Assembly (NCBI GenBank): GCA_965215545.1
Contig: OZ244066.1
Location: 1,364,001 to 1,428,000, forward strand
Source: MPNP01 sp965215545
GTDB lineage: Bacteria > Pseudomonadota > Alphaproteobacteria > Rhodobacterales > Rhodobacteraceae
Direction: 5' to 3'
Length of the DNA stretch: 64,000 nucleotides
Under the pieces are notes generated by a model. The model saw nothing but the letters and a program-made list of their open reading frames with translations. It did no database searches and had not been told where the DNA came from. Shown one piece after another: positions 8,849-17,438 of this stretch. The translations under genes were made by a program, and so were the position numbers. The stretch's first letter is position 1. Every line of letters starts with the position of its first letter.

Positions 8849-10018
8849 ATGCAGATAACCGATGTCAAGTGCCACGTCCTGGTCGCCGATGATGTTGACC
8901 GCGGTTTGACATCTTCGGCCCAGGACAGTTTTCTAGTTGTTGTTACAACTGACGAAGGAATCGATGGTTATGGAGAGAGTGACCTGAATCCTTGGATCGG
9001 GCGCGCCTGTGTTGAAGCACCCGGTACACATACAATGGGCCTTGGCATGCGCGAATTGCTGATCGGGCAGGATCCACGGGATATTGGATTGATCTGGGAT
9101 GACATCTACACCTATACAGCGATGAATGGCCGCCGTGGGGCGGTCATTCATGCCCTCGGTGCTGTCGAGATGGCACTGTGGGACATTGCAGGCAAGGCTG
9201 CGGGCCAACCAGTCTGGCAATTACTCGGCAAGAAACGCGACACACCTGTTGTTCCTTATGCTTCCCTGCAGCCGTCCGGCAAAACCTTTGAGACCTACCG
9301 CGATGCATTGTGCGCATCCGCAGAGGTGGCAAAGAACCTCGGATTCCGGGCTGTCAAGGCGGAATGCACGATGTCGGGCCCCTTCGCCCATGACGGCATG
9401 AATGAGCCCTTCTACCGACACACCGACCTTGTCTCTGCCGTCCGCGACACCATAGGTCCCGATATCGCGCTTCTTGTCGACGTTCAGTACATCTGGCGGG
9501 ATGCAGAAACAGCCTTTGCGACGGTGCGCGATTGGGGTGAATTTGACATCTATTTTCTGGAAACACCCATCTGGCCCGACTTCCTTGACGAACATGCCAA
9601 ACTCGCCGAGCGAGTTCCGTTTCCGATCGCATCCGGCGAGTGGTTGTCCACGAAGTGGGAATTCGTTGACCTGATTGAACGCGGCAAAATCGGGGTCGTT
9701 CAGCCCGATGTTGGACGAGTTGGGGGCATCAGGGAGGCACGGACCGTCTGTGAAATGGCCGCGGCCCGGGAAATCCCCGTCGTCCCTCACTGCTGGAAGA
9801 CGGGTGTATCGCTGTCGGCAACGGCTCACCTCGCTTTCGTCACCCCCGGCATCAGATTTATCGAATATCTTCCCCCCCAACTGTGCATTGAAAAACTGAG
9901 GCGGGAACTGGCGACTGAAGATCTGGATTTCGAAAATGGTGAACTCCTTGCCCCGACAAAACCGGGTCTTGGCATTGAGATTAACTGGGACGCAGTCCGT
10001 GCATATGGCCAGCTATGA
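8849..10018 (+). CDS. Enolase-superfamily (mandelate racemase/muconate lactonizing) sugar-acid dehydratase
   Basis: 389 residues with an N-terminal capping domain and a modified TIM barrel. Putative active-site residues read from the translation: K170 in FRAVKAEC, metal ligands D211 (LLVDVQY), E238 (FLETPI) and E264 (ASGEW), and D287 (VQPDVGR) paired with H314 (VVPHCWKTG). The second lysine of the usual K-x-K is replaced by Glu (K-A-E), so the acid/base set is of the single-lysine kind. Family members dehydrate aldonic or aldaric acids to 2-keto-3-deoxy acids, or racemise. The gene overlaps the following ATPase gene by four bases (ATGA). Exact substrate unknown. Confidence 0.88.
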   Translation: MQITDVKCHVLVADDVDRGLTSSAQDSFLVVVTTDEGIDGYGESDLNPWIGRACVEAPGTHTMGLGMRELLIGQDPRDIGLIWDDIYTYTAMNGRRGAVIHALGAVEMALWDIAGKAAGQPVWQLLGKKRDTPVVPYASLQPSGKTFETYRDALCASAEVAKNLGFRAVKAECTMSGPFAHDGMNEPFYRHTDLVSAVRDTIGPDIALLVDVQYIWRDAETAFATVRDWGEFDIYFLETPIWPDFLDEHAKLAERVPFPIASGEWLSTKWEFVDLIERGKIGVVQPDVGRVGGIREARTVCEMAAAREIPVVPHCWKTGVSLSATAHLAFVTPGIRFIEYLPPQLCIEKLRRELATEDLDFENGELLAPTKPGLGIEINWDAVRAYGQL

Positions 10019-11115
10019 CAGCGGTATCCACCCCTGAATCACCCTTTCTGCGAATTCGTGGACTCGGCGTCCGGTTTGAATCCTTCACTGCCATCAATCC
10101 ACTTGATCTTGATGTTCAGGACGGGGAATTCCTGACAATTCTTGGTCCATCCGGCTCCGGGAAAACAACCCTTCTGCGTGCCATCGCCGGGTTTCAGATG
10201 CCAATCGAGGGAGAAATCATCTTTGACGGTCAGGACATCGTCGGCTTGCCTGTCAATCAACGACCGTTCAACACGGTGTTTCAGGATTATGCACTCTTTC
10301 CGCATATGACGGTCCGTGAAAATGTTGGGTTTGGGCTCCGTGTCAGAGGAACAGGTCGGAAGCAACTCAAGGCCCGTGTGGATGCCGCGCTCGGAATCGT
10401 CGGTCTTGAGGAACTCGGAACACGGTATCCGTCTCAGTTGAGTGGCGGTCAGCAGCAGCGAACTGCTCTTGCGAGGGCCATGATCTGTGAACCCAGATTG
10501 ATTTTGCTTGATGAGCCCCTTGCGGCCCTCGATGCTGCTCTGAGACGGCAAATGCAGAATTTTCTCAAGTCCGTGCAACGTCAAAGCGGGATCACCTTCC
10601 TTTTTGTGACTCATGATCAATCTGAAGCAATAACAATGTCGGATCGGATCTGCGTTCTGCGCGCAGGCCTTGTTGAGCAGATCGGGACTCCACGCGAGCT
10701 CTATTACCGCCCGAAGAGCAAATTCGTCGCATCATTCTTTGGGGACAGCAACATCATCGACCCCTGCGAAGTCAAGGAAACCTTTGAGAATACAACGATC
10801 GTCAGAACGCCGCTTGGAACCTTCACCGTGGCAGGGACTCCGCCCAAAGCCTGTTCTGGCCTTGCACTGACAATTCGTCCAGAGGCATTCAGAATTGGTG
10901 CCACCGGAGCGGCCAACGTGATCAAGCTTGAAGTTGTTGCCGTGTCCTTTATTGGCTCGGAGACGATCACTGAGCTTCGGCACCAGGGGACATCTCAGGA
11001 GTTCAGGATAAAGACACGAAGCGATCCGACAGCGCACCCCCCGGTGACCGGATCTGTCCATGAGTTCGGATTCGATCCGGCCGAATGTGCCCTGATCAGC
11101 AGGGATGATGCATGA
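10015..11115 (+). CDS. ABC importer ATP-binding protein, PotA-like
   Basis: A 366-residue ATPase with Walker A GPSGSGKTTL near residue 44, Q-loop in NTVFQDYALFPHMT, signature LSGGQQQRTALARAM, Walker B LILLDEPLAALD and switch His in FVTHDQ. About 120 C-terminal residues form the TOBE/OB regulatory extension typical of PotA/FbpC. It couples ATP hydrolysis to import through the two permeases encoded next, with which it shares four-base start/stop overlaps on both sides. That indicates one tightly translated unit with the binding protein at 7739. Confidence 0.94.
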   Translation: MTAVSTPESPFLRIRGLGVRFESFTAINPLDLDVQDGEFLTILGPSGSGKTTLLRAIAGFQMPIEGEIIFDGQDIVGLPVNQRPFNTVFQDYALFPHMTVRENVGFGLRVRGTGRKQLKARVDAALGIVGLEELGTRYPSQLSGGQQQRTALARAMICEPRLILLDEPLAALDAALRRQMQNFLKSVQRQSGITFLFVTHDQSEAITMSDRICVLRAGLVEQIGTPRELYYRPKSKFVASFFGDSNIIDPCEVKETFENTTIVRTPLGTFTVAGTPPKACSGLALTIRPEAFRIGATGAANVIKLEVVAVSFIGSETITELRHQGTSQEFRIKTRSDPTAHPPVTGSVHEFGFDPAECALISRDDA

Positions 11116-11966
11116 TCACTCGTATTGCGACGTTGCGATTGTCTGTGAATGATTGCCTGCTTTGGGGGATTCTGGGGCTGTTCATTCTCATTCCACTGGC
11201 CAGTTTTCTGGCCTATGGATTCTTCTATACCGTTGACAATTCAGTCGTATACCGCCCGACATTGGCAAATTTCCTGGAAATCCTGGCCAATGATTCCTAT
11301 CGCACCACGTTTTTCAAGACCTTGCGAATGGCATTTGAAGTGTCCCTGATAAATCTGTTGCTGGGTTACGCGACCGCTTATTTCATCTGGTTGCGTTCGC
11401 CTGCCATGCGCAATTTCCTTGTCATTGCTCTCGCAGTGCCACTGCTCATGAGTTACATCATCAAGATCTATGCCATGCGAGGAGTCCTCGGAACAAACGG
11501 CCTGTTCAACAGCATGCTGCTCGCACTGGGGATTGTTGACGAGCCTGTCAGCGCTTTCTTGTTCAACCTCACCGCTGTTCGCATGACTCTTGCTGTTGTC
11601 CTTCTCCCGTTCATGGCGCTGCCCATATACATCTCGCTTGAGCGAATACCGAATTCTGTCCTGCAAGCCGCAGAAGATCTTGGAGCGTGCCAGATCCAAA
11701 TCTTTACCCGTGTTATCCTGCCATTGAGCCTTCCAGGCGGGATCGTTGGAGCCATGTTCACCTTTGTCTTGGCATCCGGCGACTTTCTGGCCCCAGAGCT
11801 TGTCGGTGGCATCGAGGGTTTTACCTACGGGCGCCTGATCTTCAGCCAGTTTGGCCTGGCATTCAACTGGCCACTTGGCGCGGCTCTCTCGGTCCTGTTG
11901 ATGATCGTTGCTCTTGTCGTGATCTCCATGGCTCGCCGGTTCGGAAACCCGAAATGGCAACAATGA
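11112..11966 (+). CDS. ABC importer permease, PotB-like
   Basis: A 284-residue integral membrane protein with about six hydrophobic segments, the first at LLWGILGLFILIPLASFLAY. The EAA-type loop that contacts the ATPase is visible as AAEDLGACQIQIFTRVILPLS at about residue 190. It starts inside the ATPase stop codon and its own stop overlaps the next permease start (ATGA at 11963). It forms the heterodimeric channel with the product of the following gene. Confidence 0.92.
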   Translation: MITRIATLRLSVNDCLLWGILGLFILIPLASFLAYGFFYTVDNSVVYRPTLANFLEILANDSYRTTFFKTLRMAFEVSLINLLLGYATAYFIWLRSPAMRNFLVIALAVPLLMSYIIKIYAMRGVLGTNGLFNSMLLALGIVDEPVSAFLFNLTAVRMTLAVVLLPFMALPIYISLERIPNSVLQAAEDLGACQIQIFTRVILPLSLPGGIVGAMFTFVLASGDFLAPELVGGIEGFTYGRLIFSQFGLAFNWPLGAALSVLLMIVALVVISMARRFGNPKWQQ

Positions 11967-12769
11967 GACAATTGCATCCCATCAATGTTTCACTCGCTTT
12001 GGTGACATTCTTTGTCTACGTGGCGCTGTATCTTCCAATCGTCCTGGTCCTTGTATTGTCATTCTTTTCCATGCGACGCGGCCGAGTGAACTGGGATACG
12101 TTCTCTTTGGAGTGGTATGCGCGATTGTTTGCAAATGAGGCACTCGGGGGTGCACTTCTGAATTCAATCGCTGTTGGAATCATCGCTGTTCTCGCCGCCA
12201 CGATTTTCGCAACCGCGGCGGCGCTTCACGTCAATGCCCGCCCGTTGTCGAGATCAGCCCGGCTCATCGAGTACGTCATTTTCCTTCCCTTCCTGCTGCC
12301 CCCGATCATTACCGGGCTTTCGCTCCTGATCTATTTTCGGGAAATGGGAATTTCGCGCGGTCTGGCAACAATCGTCATCGGTCACGCGGTGTTCGTGCTG
12401 GCAATCATCTATCGGATCATCCTCACACGCCTGAATGCGCTCAGCCGCAGTTTTGTCGAGGCAGCCCATGATCTTGGGGCCAGCAGGTTTCAAACCTTCC
12501 GTTTCGTCATCTTGCCAAACCTGCGCATGCCGCTTCTGACAGCTGGTGTCCTCGCATTTGCCCTGTCATTTGATGAAACAATGATCACGCTGTTTCTGGC
12601 AGGAACAGATCCCACGCTGCCCGTGCGACTCTATGCCATGATGCGGGTCGGATTTACTCCGGAAATCAATGCCCTGATCACTCTCATCCTTGGTTTTTCA
12701 ATTGTCCTGACATCTGTCTTCGCACTTGCATGGCTCCGCAACAGAAAAACTGGGAGATTGTACATCTGA
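11963..12769 (+). CDS. ABC importer permease, PotC-like
   Basis: A 268-residue membrane permease whose EAA loop reads EAAHDLGASRFQTFRFVILPNL. Hydrophobic segments begin at LALVTFFVYVALYLPIVLVL. I choose the ATG at 11963 because it overlaps the preceding stop as ATGA, like the other junctions in this operon. An in-frame ATG at 11954 would add three residues. The frame is open further upstream, but only as a shadow of the preceding permease gene. Partner of the PotB-like permease. Confidence 0.91.
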   Translation: MRQLHPINVSLALVTFFVYVALYLPIVLVLVLSFFSMRRGRVNWDTFSLEWYARLFANEALGGALLNSIAVGIIAVLAATIFATAAALHVNARPLSRSARLIEYVIFLPFLLPPIITGLSLLIYFREMGISRGLATIVIGHAVFVLAIIYRIILTRLNALSRSFVEAAHDLGASRFQTFRFVILPNLRMPLLTAGVLAFALSFDETMITLFLAGTDPTLPVRLYAMMRVGFTPEINALITLILGFSIVLTSVFALAWLRNRKTGRLYI

Positions 12770-12864
12770 TTGCCTGGTCTTTCCCTGCTCCACTGCCACA
12801 AGGAAGTAACCTGGAGGGGATGTAGTGCCCAAAGCTGAGGATACCATGATTATGAGATTCTGTT

Positions 12865-13641
12865 ATGATCCAACGCTGTTTTGACGGCCAGATTGCCTTG
12901 GTGACAGGTGGTGCACGCGGTATCGGGCTGGCCATAGGGATGCGCCTTGCCAGAGAGGGTGCGACAGTGATTCTTGCTGACGTTGACAGCGATGAACTGG
13001 GCCGGGTGACATCTTCCGATAGAGGCTCGGGGCGTATGCTCACGGCCACACTCGATATCACGGACCGGGAAGCCTGCGAGGATCTGGTGGCCCGCATTTC
13101 CAGGGATCATTCGCGGCTGGACATCCTTGTCAACAATGCGGCAATCCTCGACATCTGTCCCTATCCAGATCTGACGATAGAACGATTCCGTGCCGTGACC
13201 CGGGTCAATCTTGACGGTGCGCTTGTCTGCACCCTCGCCGCGGTCCCGCTCATGGAGGCCACGGGCGGACGTGTCTTGATGATGGCCAGTATCATGGGGC
13301 AGTTCGGTTCTCCCGATTCCTTGCCGTACTCAAGCGCAAAGGGTGGGATTGTGAATATGGTGCGTGCACTTGCATGCGATCTGGCACCACGAGGAATTAC
13401 GGTCAACGGTATCGCCCCGGGCTTCATTGATACCCAAATGGCCCGCCTTGCTGATGGAAGCCATGAGCACGAAACCGATTACTTCAAGACAGTCTATCTC
13501 AAGTATCGAAAGATCCCGCTTGGCCGTCCGGGAAACCCGGAAGACATCGCCGGGTCGGCATGCTTTCTGGTGTCGCCTGATGCGGCATATATCACGGGTC
13601 AGATTCTTGCCGTTGATGGAGGGGTCACAGCCACCTTTTGA
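12865..13641 (+). CDS. Short-chain dehydrogenase/reductase (classical SDR)
   Basis: A 258-residue NAD(P)-dependent oxidoreductase. Seen: nucleotide-binding TGGARGIG near residue 14, an acidic residue after the second strand (LADVDS, favouring NAD), NNAA near residue 92, catalytic Ser in MMASIMGQ and Y-x3-K in YSSAKGG, then IAPGFIDTQMA, and VDGGVTATF at the C-terminus. It closes the operon after a gap of about 95 bp. With the divergent lactonase and the dehydratase it would complete a dehydrogenase, lactonase, dehydratase series for non-phosphorylative breakdown of a sugar. This is inferred from neighbours; no aldolase or keto-acid enzyme follows. Confidence 0.92.
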   Translation: MIQRCFDGQIALVTGGARGIGLAIGMRLAREGATVILADVDSDELGRVTSSDRGSGRMLTATLDITDREACEDLVARISRDHSRLDILVNNAAILDICPYPDLTIERFRAVTRVNLDGALVCTLAAVPLMEATGGRVLMMASIMGQFGSPDSLPYSSAKGGIVNMVRALACDLAPRGITVNGIAPGFIDTQMARLADGSHEHETDYFKTVYLKYRKIPLGRPGNPEDIAGSACFLVSPDAAYITGQILAVDGGVTATF

Positions 13642-13664
13642 CCGGATCGAAACTTGCATCCATG

Positions 13665-13685
13665 CCCCCCAATGGCATTAACTTA
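13665..13685 (+). repeat. Solitary end sequence of the DruA-IS4 element next to a C-run
   Basis: Six cytosines followed by AATGGCATTAACTTA match exactly the left end of the intact element that begins at 28526, including its cytosine flank. After these bases the two sequences diverge. It is read as a residual insertion-sequence end, either a decayed copy or a related element. It starts 23 bp after the SDR stop and marks the border of the accessory zone. Confidence 0.6.
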
Positions 13686-13837
13686 ATTGTAACATGCAAA
13701 AGTGAGGCTCCACCGGGCCATCAAGTCGTGTGGAACGGGTATTTCCAGATGACAACCGGAGCCAAGACCCTTGAGCGATCAATTCGTCGTGGCGACCTGA
13801 GTGCCCAACAACGGCTTGTTGTTCAGAAGCAAAATGA

Positions 13838-14451
13838 CCAAAGGGCAGCCCGCCACCGGGCAGGCACTCCTCGACGACCGCATCGCCCGCGCCCTGGATC
13901 CGAAGGGACACCCCCTCGTCATCGTCGATGGGGCCAAAGCCCTCGGCACCCCTCTCCGCCGCACCTTCGGGGCGGATGTGGCCATCCAGCACTGTCGGAT
14001 CCACAAGGCCCGCAACATCATCGCCCGGCGGCCTGCCAGATCGCCCCCCCTCCGTCCGCGCGGCGCGCCGGCAAGCCCGGGAAACGGAAGAGGCCGACAC
14101 GGCGGAACGGGGGCTGCGGCCCGCTCGATCCCCCATCCTGGTCGACCTCGGGGCCTTGATGCGATCCTGACCCTTCGACTGGGCCTGCCGCCGGAACTCC
14201 GTCGGTCGCTGGCCAGCACCAACAGCATCGAATCCATGCACAGTGTCGGGCGCCGACCCTGCCGCACCGTGAAACGCTGGCGGGATGCGCACATGGCCCG
14301 GCGCTGGCCGGCAACGGGGATGCCTGACGCCCGGAAAGGCTTCCGGCGCGTGAAAGCCTGTCAGCAACTCCCCCTGCTCGGGGAGGCCCTCATCAAACAG
14401 CGTCAGGGGAGAAACCCTGACACGCTCCAGGACACCGCAGCATCGCCATGA
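13838..14451 (+). pseudogene. IS256-family (mutator-type) transposase remnant
   Basis: Translation shows HPLVIVDGAKAL and FGADVAIQHCRIHKARNII in one frame. A short stretch follows in another frame (PPSVRAARRQARETEEADTAERGL). The first frame then resumes as LTLRLGLPPELRRSLASTNSIES, VKRWRDAHMARRWPATG and FRRVKACQQLPLL. These are the central and C-terminal blocks of IS256-type transposases. The N-terminal third is missing and at least two frameshifts break the rest, so it is inactive. No terminal repeats were found. Confidence 0.85.
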
Positions 14452-14566
14452 CCGGCAGCATCGCTCTGATGCGTTTCAACAGAGAGCGGGACATCCCCGT
14501 TTTGGGCGGGGGAATTGGGGCCTGGGAGCGGTGGGGTTGCCGTAGCTCGAAAAACGATGTTTTTCT

Positions 14567-16141
14567 TCACGAGTTGCCAGCCGGCTCCACCTGTACCTCC
14601 AGCAGGTTGCGCGCTTCGCGCCCGCAGACCACCGCGATCCGATGGAGGGGCTCCTTCCGATCCCGGTAGCGGTTCGCATAGCCCTTCTCCCGCATCTGGG
14701 TGAAGGCCTCTTCCATCTTCGTCTCAACGTCCGCGTCGGTCTCAGCCATCTTGAACTCGAGGATGAACACCTGTCCGCCCGTTTCGACCACCATGTCGGC
14801 ACCCCCATGGCTGGAGGCTTCTTCTGCGCGCACATCGACCCCGATCGCCCGGAAACACATATGCAGCAGACTGGCATACCAGGCCTCATAGCGCGCCAGA
14901 TCCCCCGTGGCGTGCCACTGGTAGGGAATGCTGGCGAGGTACGCCTTGAGCGTCTCCGCAAAGCCGGCGAAGTCATGGGCCTCCAGACGGGCACAGAGAT
15001 CGCGTCCCTCGCCCCTGGCTTCCGCGATTGTCTTGCCCAGAGACTGCAGCAATCCCCGGTTCAGACTGACGCGCACCTCCTGATTGGGATAATCCAACCG
15101 ATAGAGCGTGTCGAACCCCTCGCTCTGCTCGTCTGTGATGGTCAGATAACCCGTCTGGAACAATAAAGCTTTCACGTCAATGTCATCGATTTCGAATGTT
15201 GACATCAACGACTCGTCGGCTATCCGGTTCTCCAGTTCCATCGGACTGAGGGACTGGGCCTTGAGGGTCTCGAACAGGAAACGCGGCGAACCGGTGCGAA
15301 ACCAGTAGGGTTTGAACTTGCGATCTTCGAACAACAGCAACATATCAAAGGGATTGTAGAGCCGCGCCTCGCCCCGCCAGTTATAGCCGTTGTACCAGCG
15401 ACGGATCTCATCCCGGTCGAAACCCTCCAGTTCCGGGGCAAACACCGTGTCGATATCGGCATCGGTATAGCCGCAGATCGTGGCAAAGCGGGGATCCAGG
15501 CTGATATCCTTGAGATTGTTCATGTCCGAGAACAGGCTGACCTTGGAGAACATGCTCACCCCGGTGACGAAGACGAAGCGGACATGTTCAGCACTGCCCT
15601 TGATGATCCCGTAGATCCCACGCAGATAATCCCGGTTGGCATGGGCCCGATCCAGATCAGGCAGCCCGTCCAGGATCGGCTTGTCATATTCATCGACGAG
15701 GATCACCACCTGTTGCCCGGTTTTTTGGTGGACGCGGCGTAAAATGTTGCGCAGCCGCCGGGGGCCGGTATTGGAGGCCGGCGCGGGTGTGAGGCCATAC
15801 TCATCCTCGACACCCTCCAGTTGCTCAATGACGTCCCCGTCGATCTCCGCGGGCGTGCTGTACGTTCCGTCAAAGCTGAGCCGCAGCACGGGGTGAGTGA
15901 CCGACCAGTCCCAGTGATCATGGATGTCCAGCCCCCGGAACAGGTCCTCCTGCCCCGTGAACAGCACCTTGAGCGTATCCAGCAGCAGACTCTTGCCGAA
16001 CCGCCGTGGCCGGGAGAGAAAGTAATGGCGGCCCGCGGACACCAGCTGCCGGATGAGCGGGGTCTTGTCGACGTAGTAGAACCCCTCGCTCCGGATTGTC
16101 GCGAAATCCTGGATGCCGATGGGCAGAGACTGACGGGTCAT
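14567..16141 (-). CDS. AAA-ATPase-like protein with C-terminal PD-(D/E)XK nuclease-like domain
   Basis: 524 residues from the ATG at 16141 (MTRQSLPIGIQDFATIRSEG, the usual start of this family). N-terminal ATPase-like part: SRPRRFGKSLLLDTL as the P-loop region and VVILVDEYDKPIL as Walker B. C-terminal part: GGADMVVETGGQVFILEFKMAE, a D-x(n)-E-x-K nuclease core, followed by R-x-R and IAVVCGREARNLLE. Proteins of this architecture (AAA-ATPase_like plus PDDEXK_9) occur in many dispersed copies in bacteria. Function is unproven, and mobile-DNA or conflict roles are guesses. It lies between IS256 and IS5 remnants and looks intact. Confidence 0.85.
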   Translation of the reverse strand: MTRQSLPIGIQDFATIRSEGFYYVDKTPLIRQLVSAGRHYFLSRPRRFGKSLLLDTLKVLFTGQEDLFRGLDIHDHWDWSVTHPVLRLSFDGTYSTPAEIDGDVIEQLEGVEDEYGLTPAPASNTGPRRLRNILRRVHQKTGQQVVILVDEYDKPILDGLPDLDRAHANRDYLRGIYGIIKGSAEHVRFVFVTGVSMFSKVSLFSDMNNLKDISLDPRFATICGYTDADIDTVFAPELEGFDRDEIRRWYNGYNWRGEARLYNPFDMLLLFEDRKFKPYWFRTGSPRFLFETLKAQSLSPMELENRIADESLMSTFEIDDIDVKALLFQTGYLTITDEQSEGFDTLYRLDYPNQEVRVSLNRGLLQSLGKTIAEARGEGRDLCARLEAHDFAGFAETLKAYLASIPYQWHATGDLARYEAWYASLLHMCFRAIGVDVRAEEASSHGGADMVVETGGQVFILEFKMAETDADVETKMEEAFTQMREKGYANRYRDRKEPLHRIAVVCGREARNLLEVQVEPAGNS

Positions 16142-16393
16142 GGAATTTCTCCCGGTGGGATGTTGCCATGGATTGATCCCTGCGGCGAAGGGAACGATCC
16201 ACATTCATTGAGGTCACGTTTCAGGGTTGAGCGGAACAAAAAACCGTCACAAGGATCGAGATTCCTTGATGCACTGATAGATCGTTGCGACCGGATCAAA
16301 AGCAAGAGGCGTGCCCTTTGTGGCACTCTCGACCTGCGATACTTTGTCGCTTTTCCACATCCTATGTTAAGTTTTCGGATCATGCTGCAGTTA

Positions 16394-17224
16394 GGGCCTG
16401 TTGACACTTACCGGGCTGCAATCACCCCGGCCACCAGGTCAATGAAGGCCGCGAAGCTTGTCAACGTCTTGTCGAAGCGCATCGCCATGCCCCGGAACGC
16501 CTTAGGTTTGGCAAAGACGGTCTCGATCGGGTGCCGCCAGGCATCCATGTCCCGATCATGGTCCCGAATCGCCGTGCGGTTGCGTTGGGCCGTGTCGGCA
16601 ATGCGGGCATCGCAATCGAGGTCCGCCAGGGCCTCTTCTGCCCCCCATCCGATGGCATCCTCCGGGGTCATGGGCCTGACCGGGCGACGAAGTGGACAAG
16701 GTAACCAAGGGCATCCGTGACAGCCACGATCCTGGTGGTCAGACCACCCCGGGAGCGGCCGATCCCCTGGGGCTGGGTCCCCCCACCGGTCCTGCTCCCG
16801 ATGGGGCGCCGGCGGCCTTGGCGGGCGCCGTGACGATGGTGCCGTCGATACCGACGTATTCCAGGTCGAACTCTTCCGATAACGCCTTGAAGATCGTCTC
16901 GAAAACGCCCTTCCTGGCCCAGCGCCGGAAGACCGAGTTCCACTTGCCGAAGCGTGGGGGCAGGTCGCGCCAGGGCGAACCGGTGCGGACATGCCAGAGG
17001 ACGGCCTCGACGAAGAGACGGTTGTCGGCGGCGGTGCCGCCGGGGCCGCCGACCTTGCCGGGACAGAGGGATTCGATGCGGTGCCACATGCGGTCGGCAA
17101 GACGGGATCGGTCGCTGGTCATGGGTCTGCTCCTGCCTGCGGTGGATGCCGCCCGATCCCGGCGGTCGTTGGGGCAGGGATACCACGAGAGTCGGAACAG
17201 ATCAAGATAATTGTCAACAGGCCC
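16394..17224 (-). mobile_element. IS5-family element (TA target), inactivated
   Basis: Perfect 13-bp inverted ends GGGCCTGTTGACA at 16394 and TGTCAACAGGCCC ending at 17224 are flanked by TA on both sides (16392-16393, 17225-17226). That is the duplication expected of IS427-type IS5 elements. The 831-bp element carries one broken leftward transposase gene. It has cut an older open frame of which only the fragment at 17227-17404 remains recognisable. Confidence 0.85.
16408..17122 (-). pseudogene. IS5-family transposase, at least two frame changes and an internal deletion
   Basis: From the ATG at 17122 the frame reads LADRMWHRIESLCP, WHVRTGSPWRDLPPRFGKWN, FRRWARKGVF and VGIDGTIV. Near 16815 the homology passes to a second frame (GIGRSRGGLTTRIVAVTDALG), which could be the programmed shift known in this group. 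Near 16680 it passes to a third frame (RNRTAIRDHDRDMDAWRHPIE, FAKPKAFRGMAMRFDKTLTSFAAFIDL). Part of the catalytic middle region is missing. The second disruption makes this a dead gene. Confidence 0.85.
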
Positions 17225-17226
17225 TA

Positions 17227-17404
17227 GAATTTCGGGGTGTTTCTCCAGCGTGAGGTTCATCTCGTAGGCGTTGGAACCGTAGCCGATGTTCTTGTCGGTC
17301 CGCACCCGGACCTCGATGAGGTGCCGGCCTTCTGTTAGACTCGCACAATCCGCGAACCCGTCGGTCCGCCAGTTGACCCAGGTTCCTTCTATCCGGTGCT
17401 GAAA
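17227..17404 (-). pseudogene. Orphan coding fragment truncated by the IS5 element
   Basis: An open leftward frame directly against the IS end reads RIEGTWVNWRTDGFADCAS, LTEGRHLIEVRVRTDKN and GSNAYEMNLTLEKHPEIL. It has no start codon and runs into the inverted repeat. It follows the Calx-beta-like gene on the same strand, so it may be the remains of a neighbouring secreted beta-rich protein. I do not recognise the family. Confidence 0.45.
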
Positions 17405-17438
17405 CTCCTGTTATCAAATGACGCAGAGCGCCGTACCA

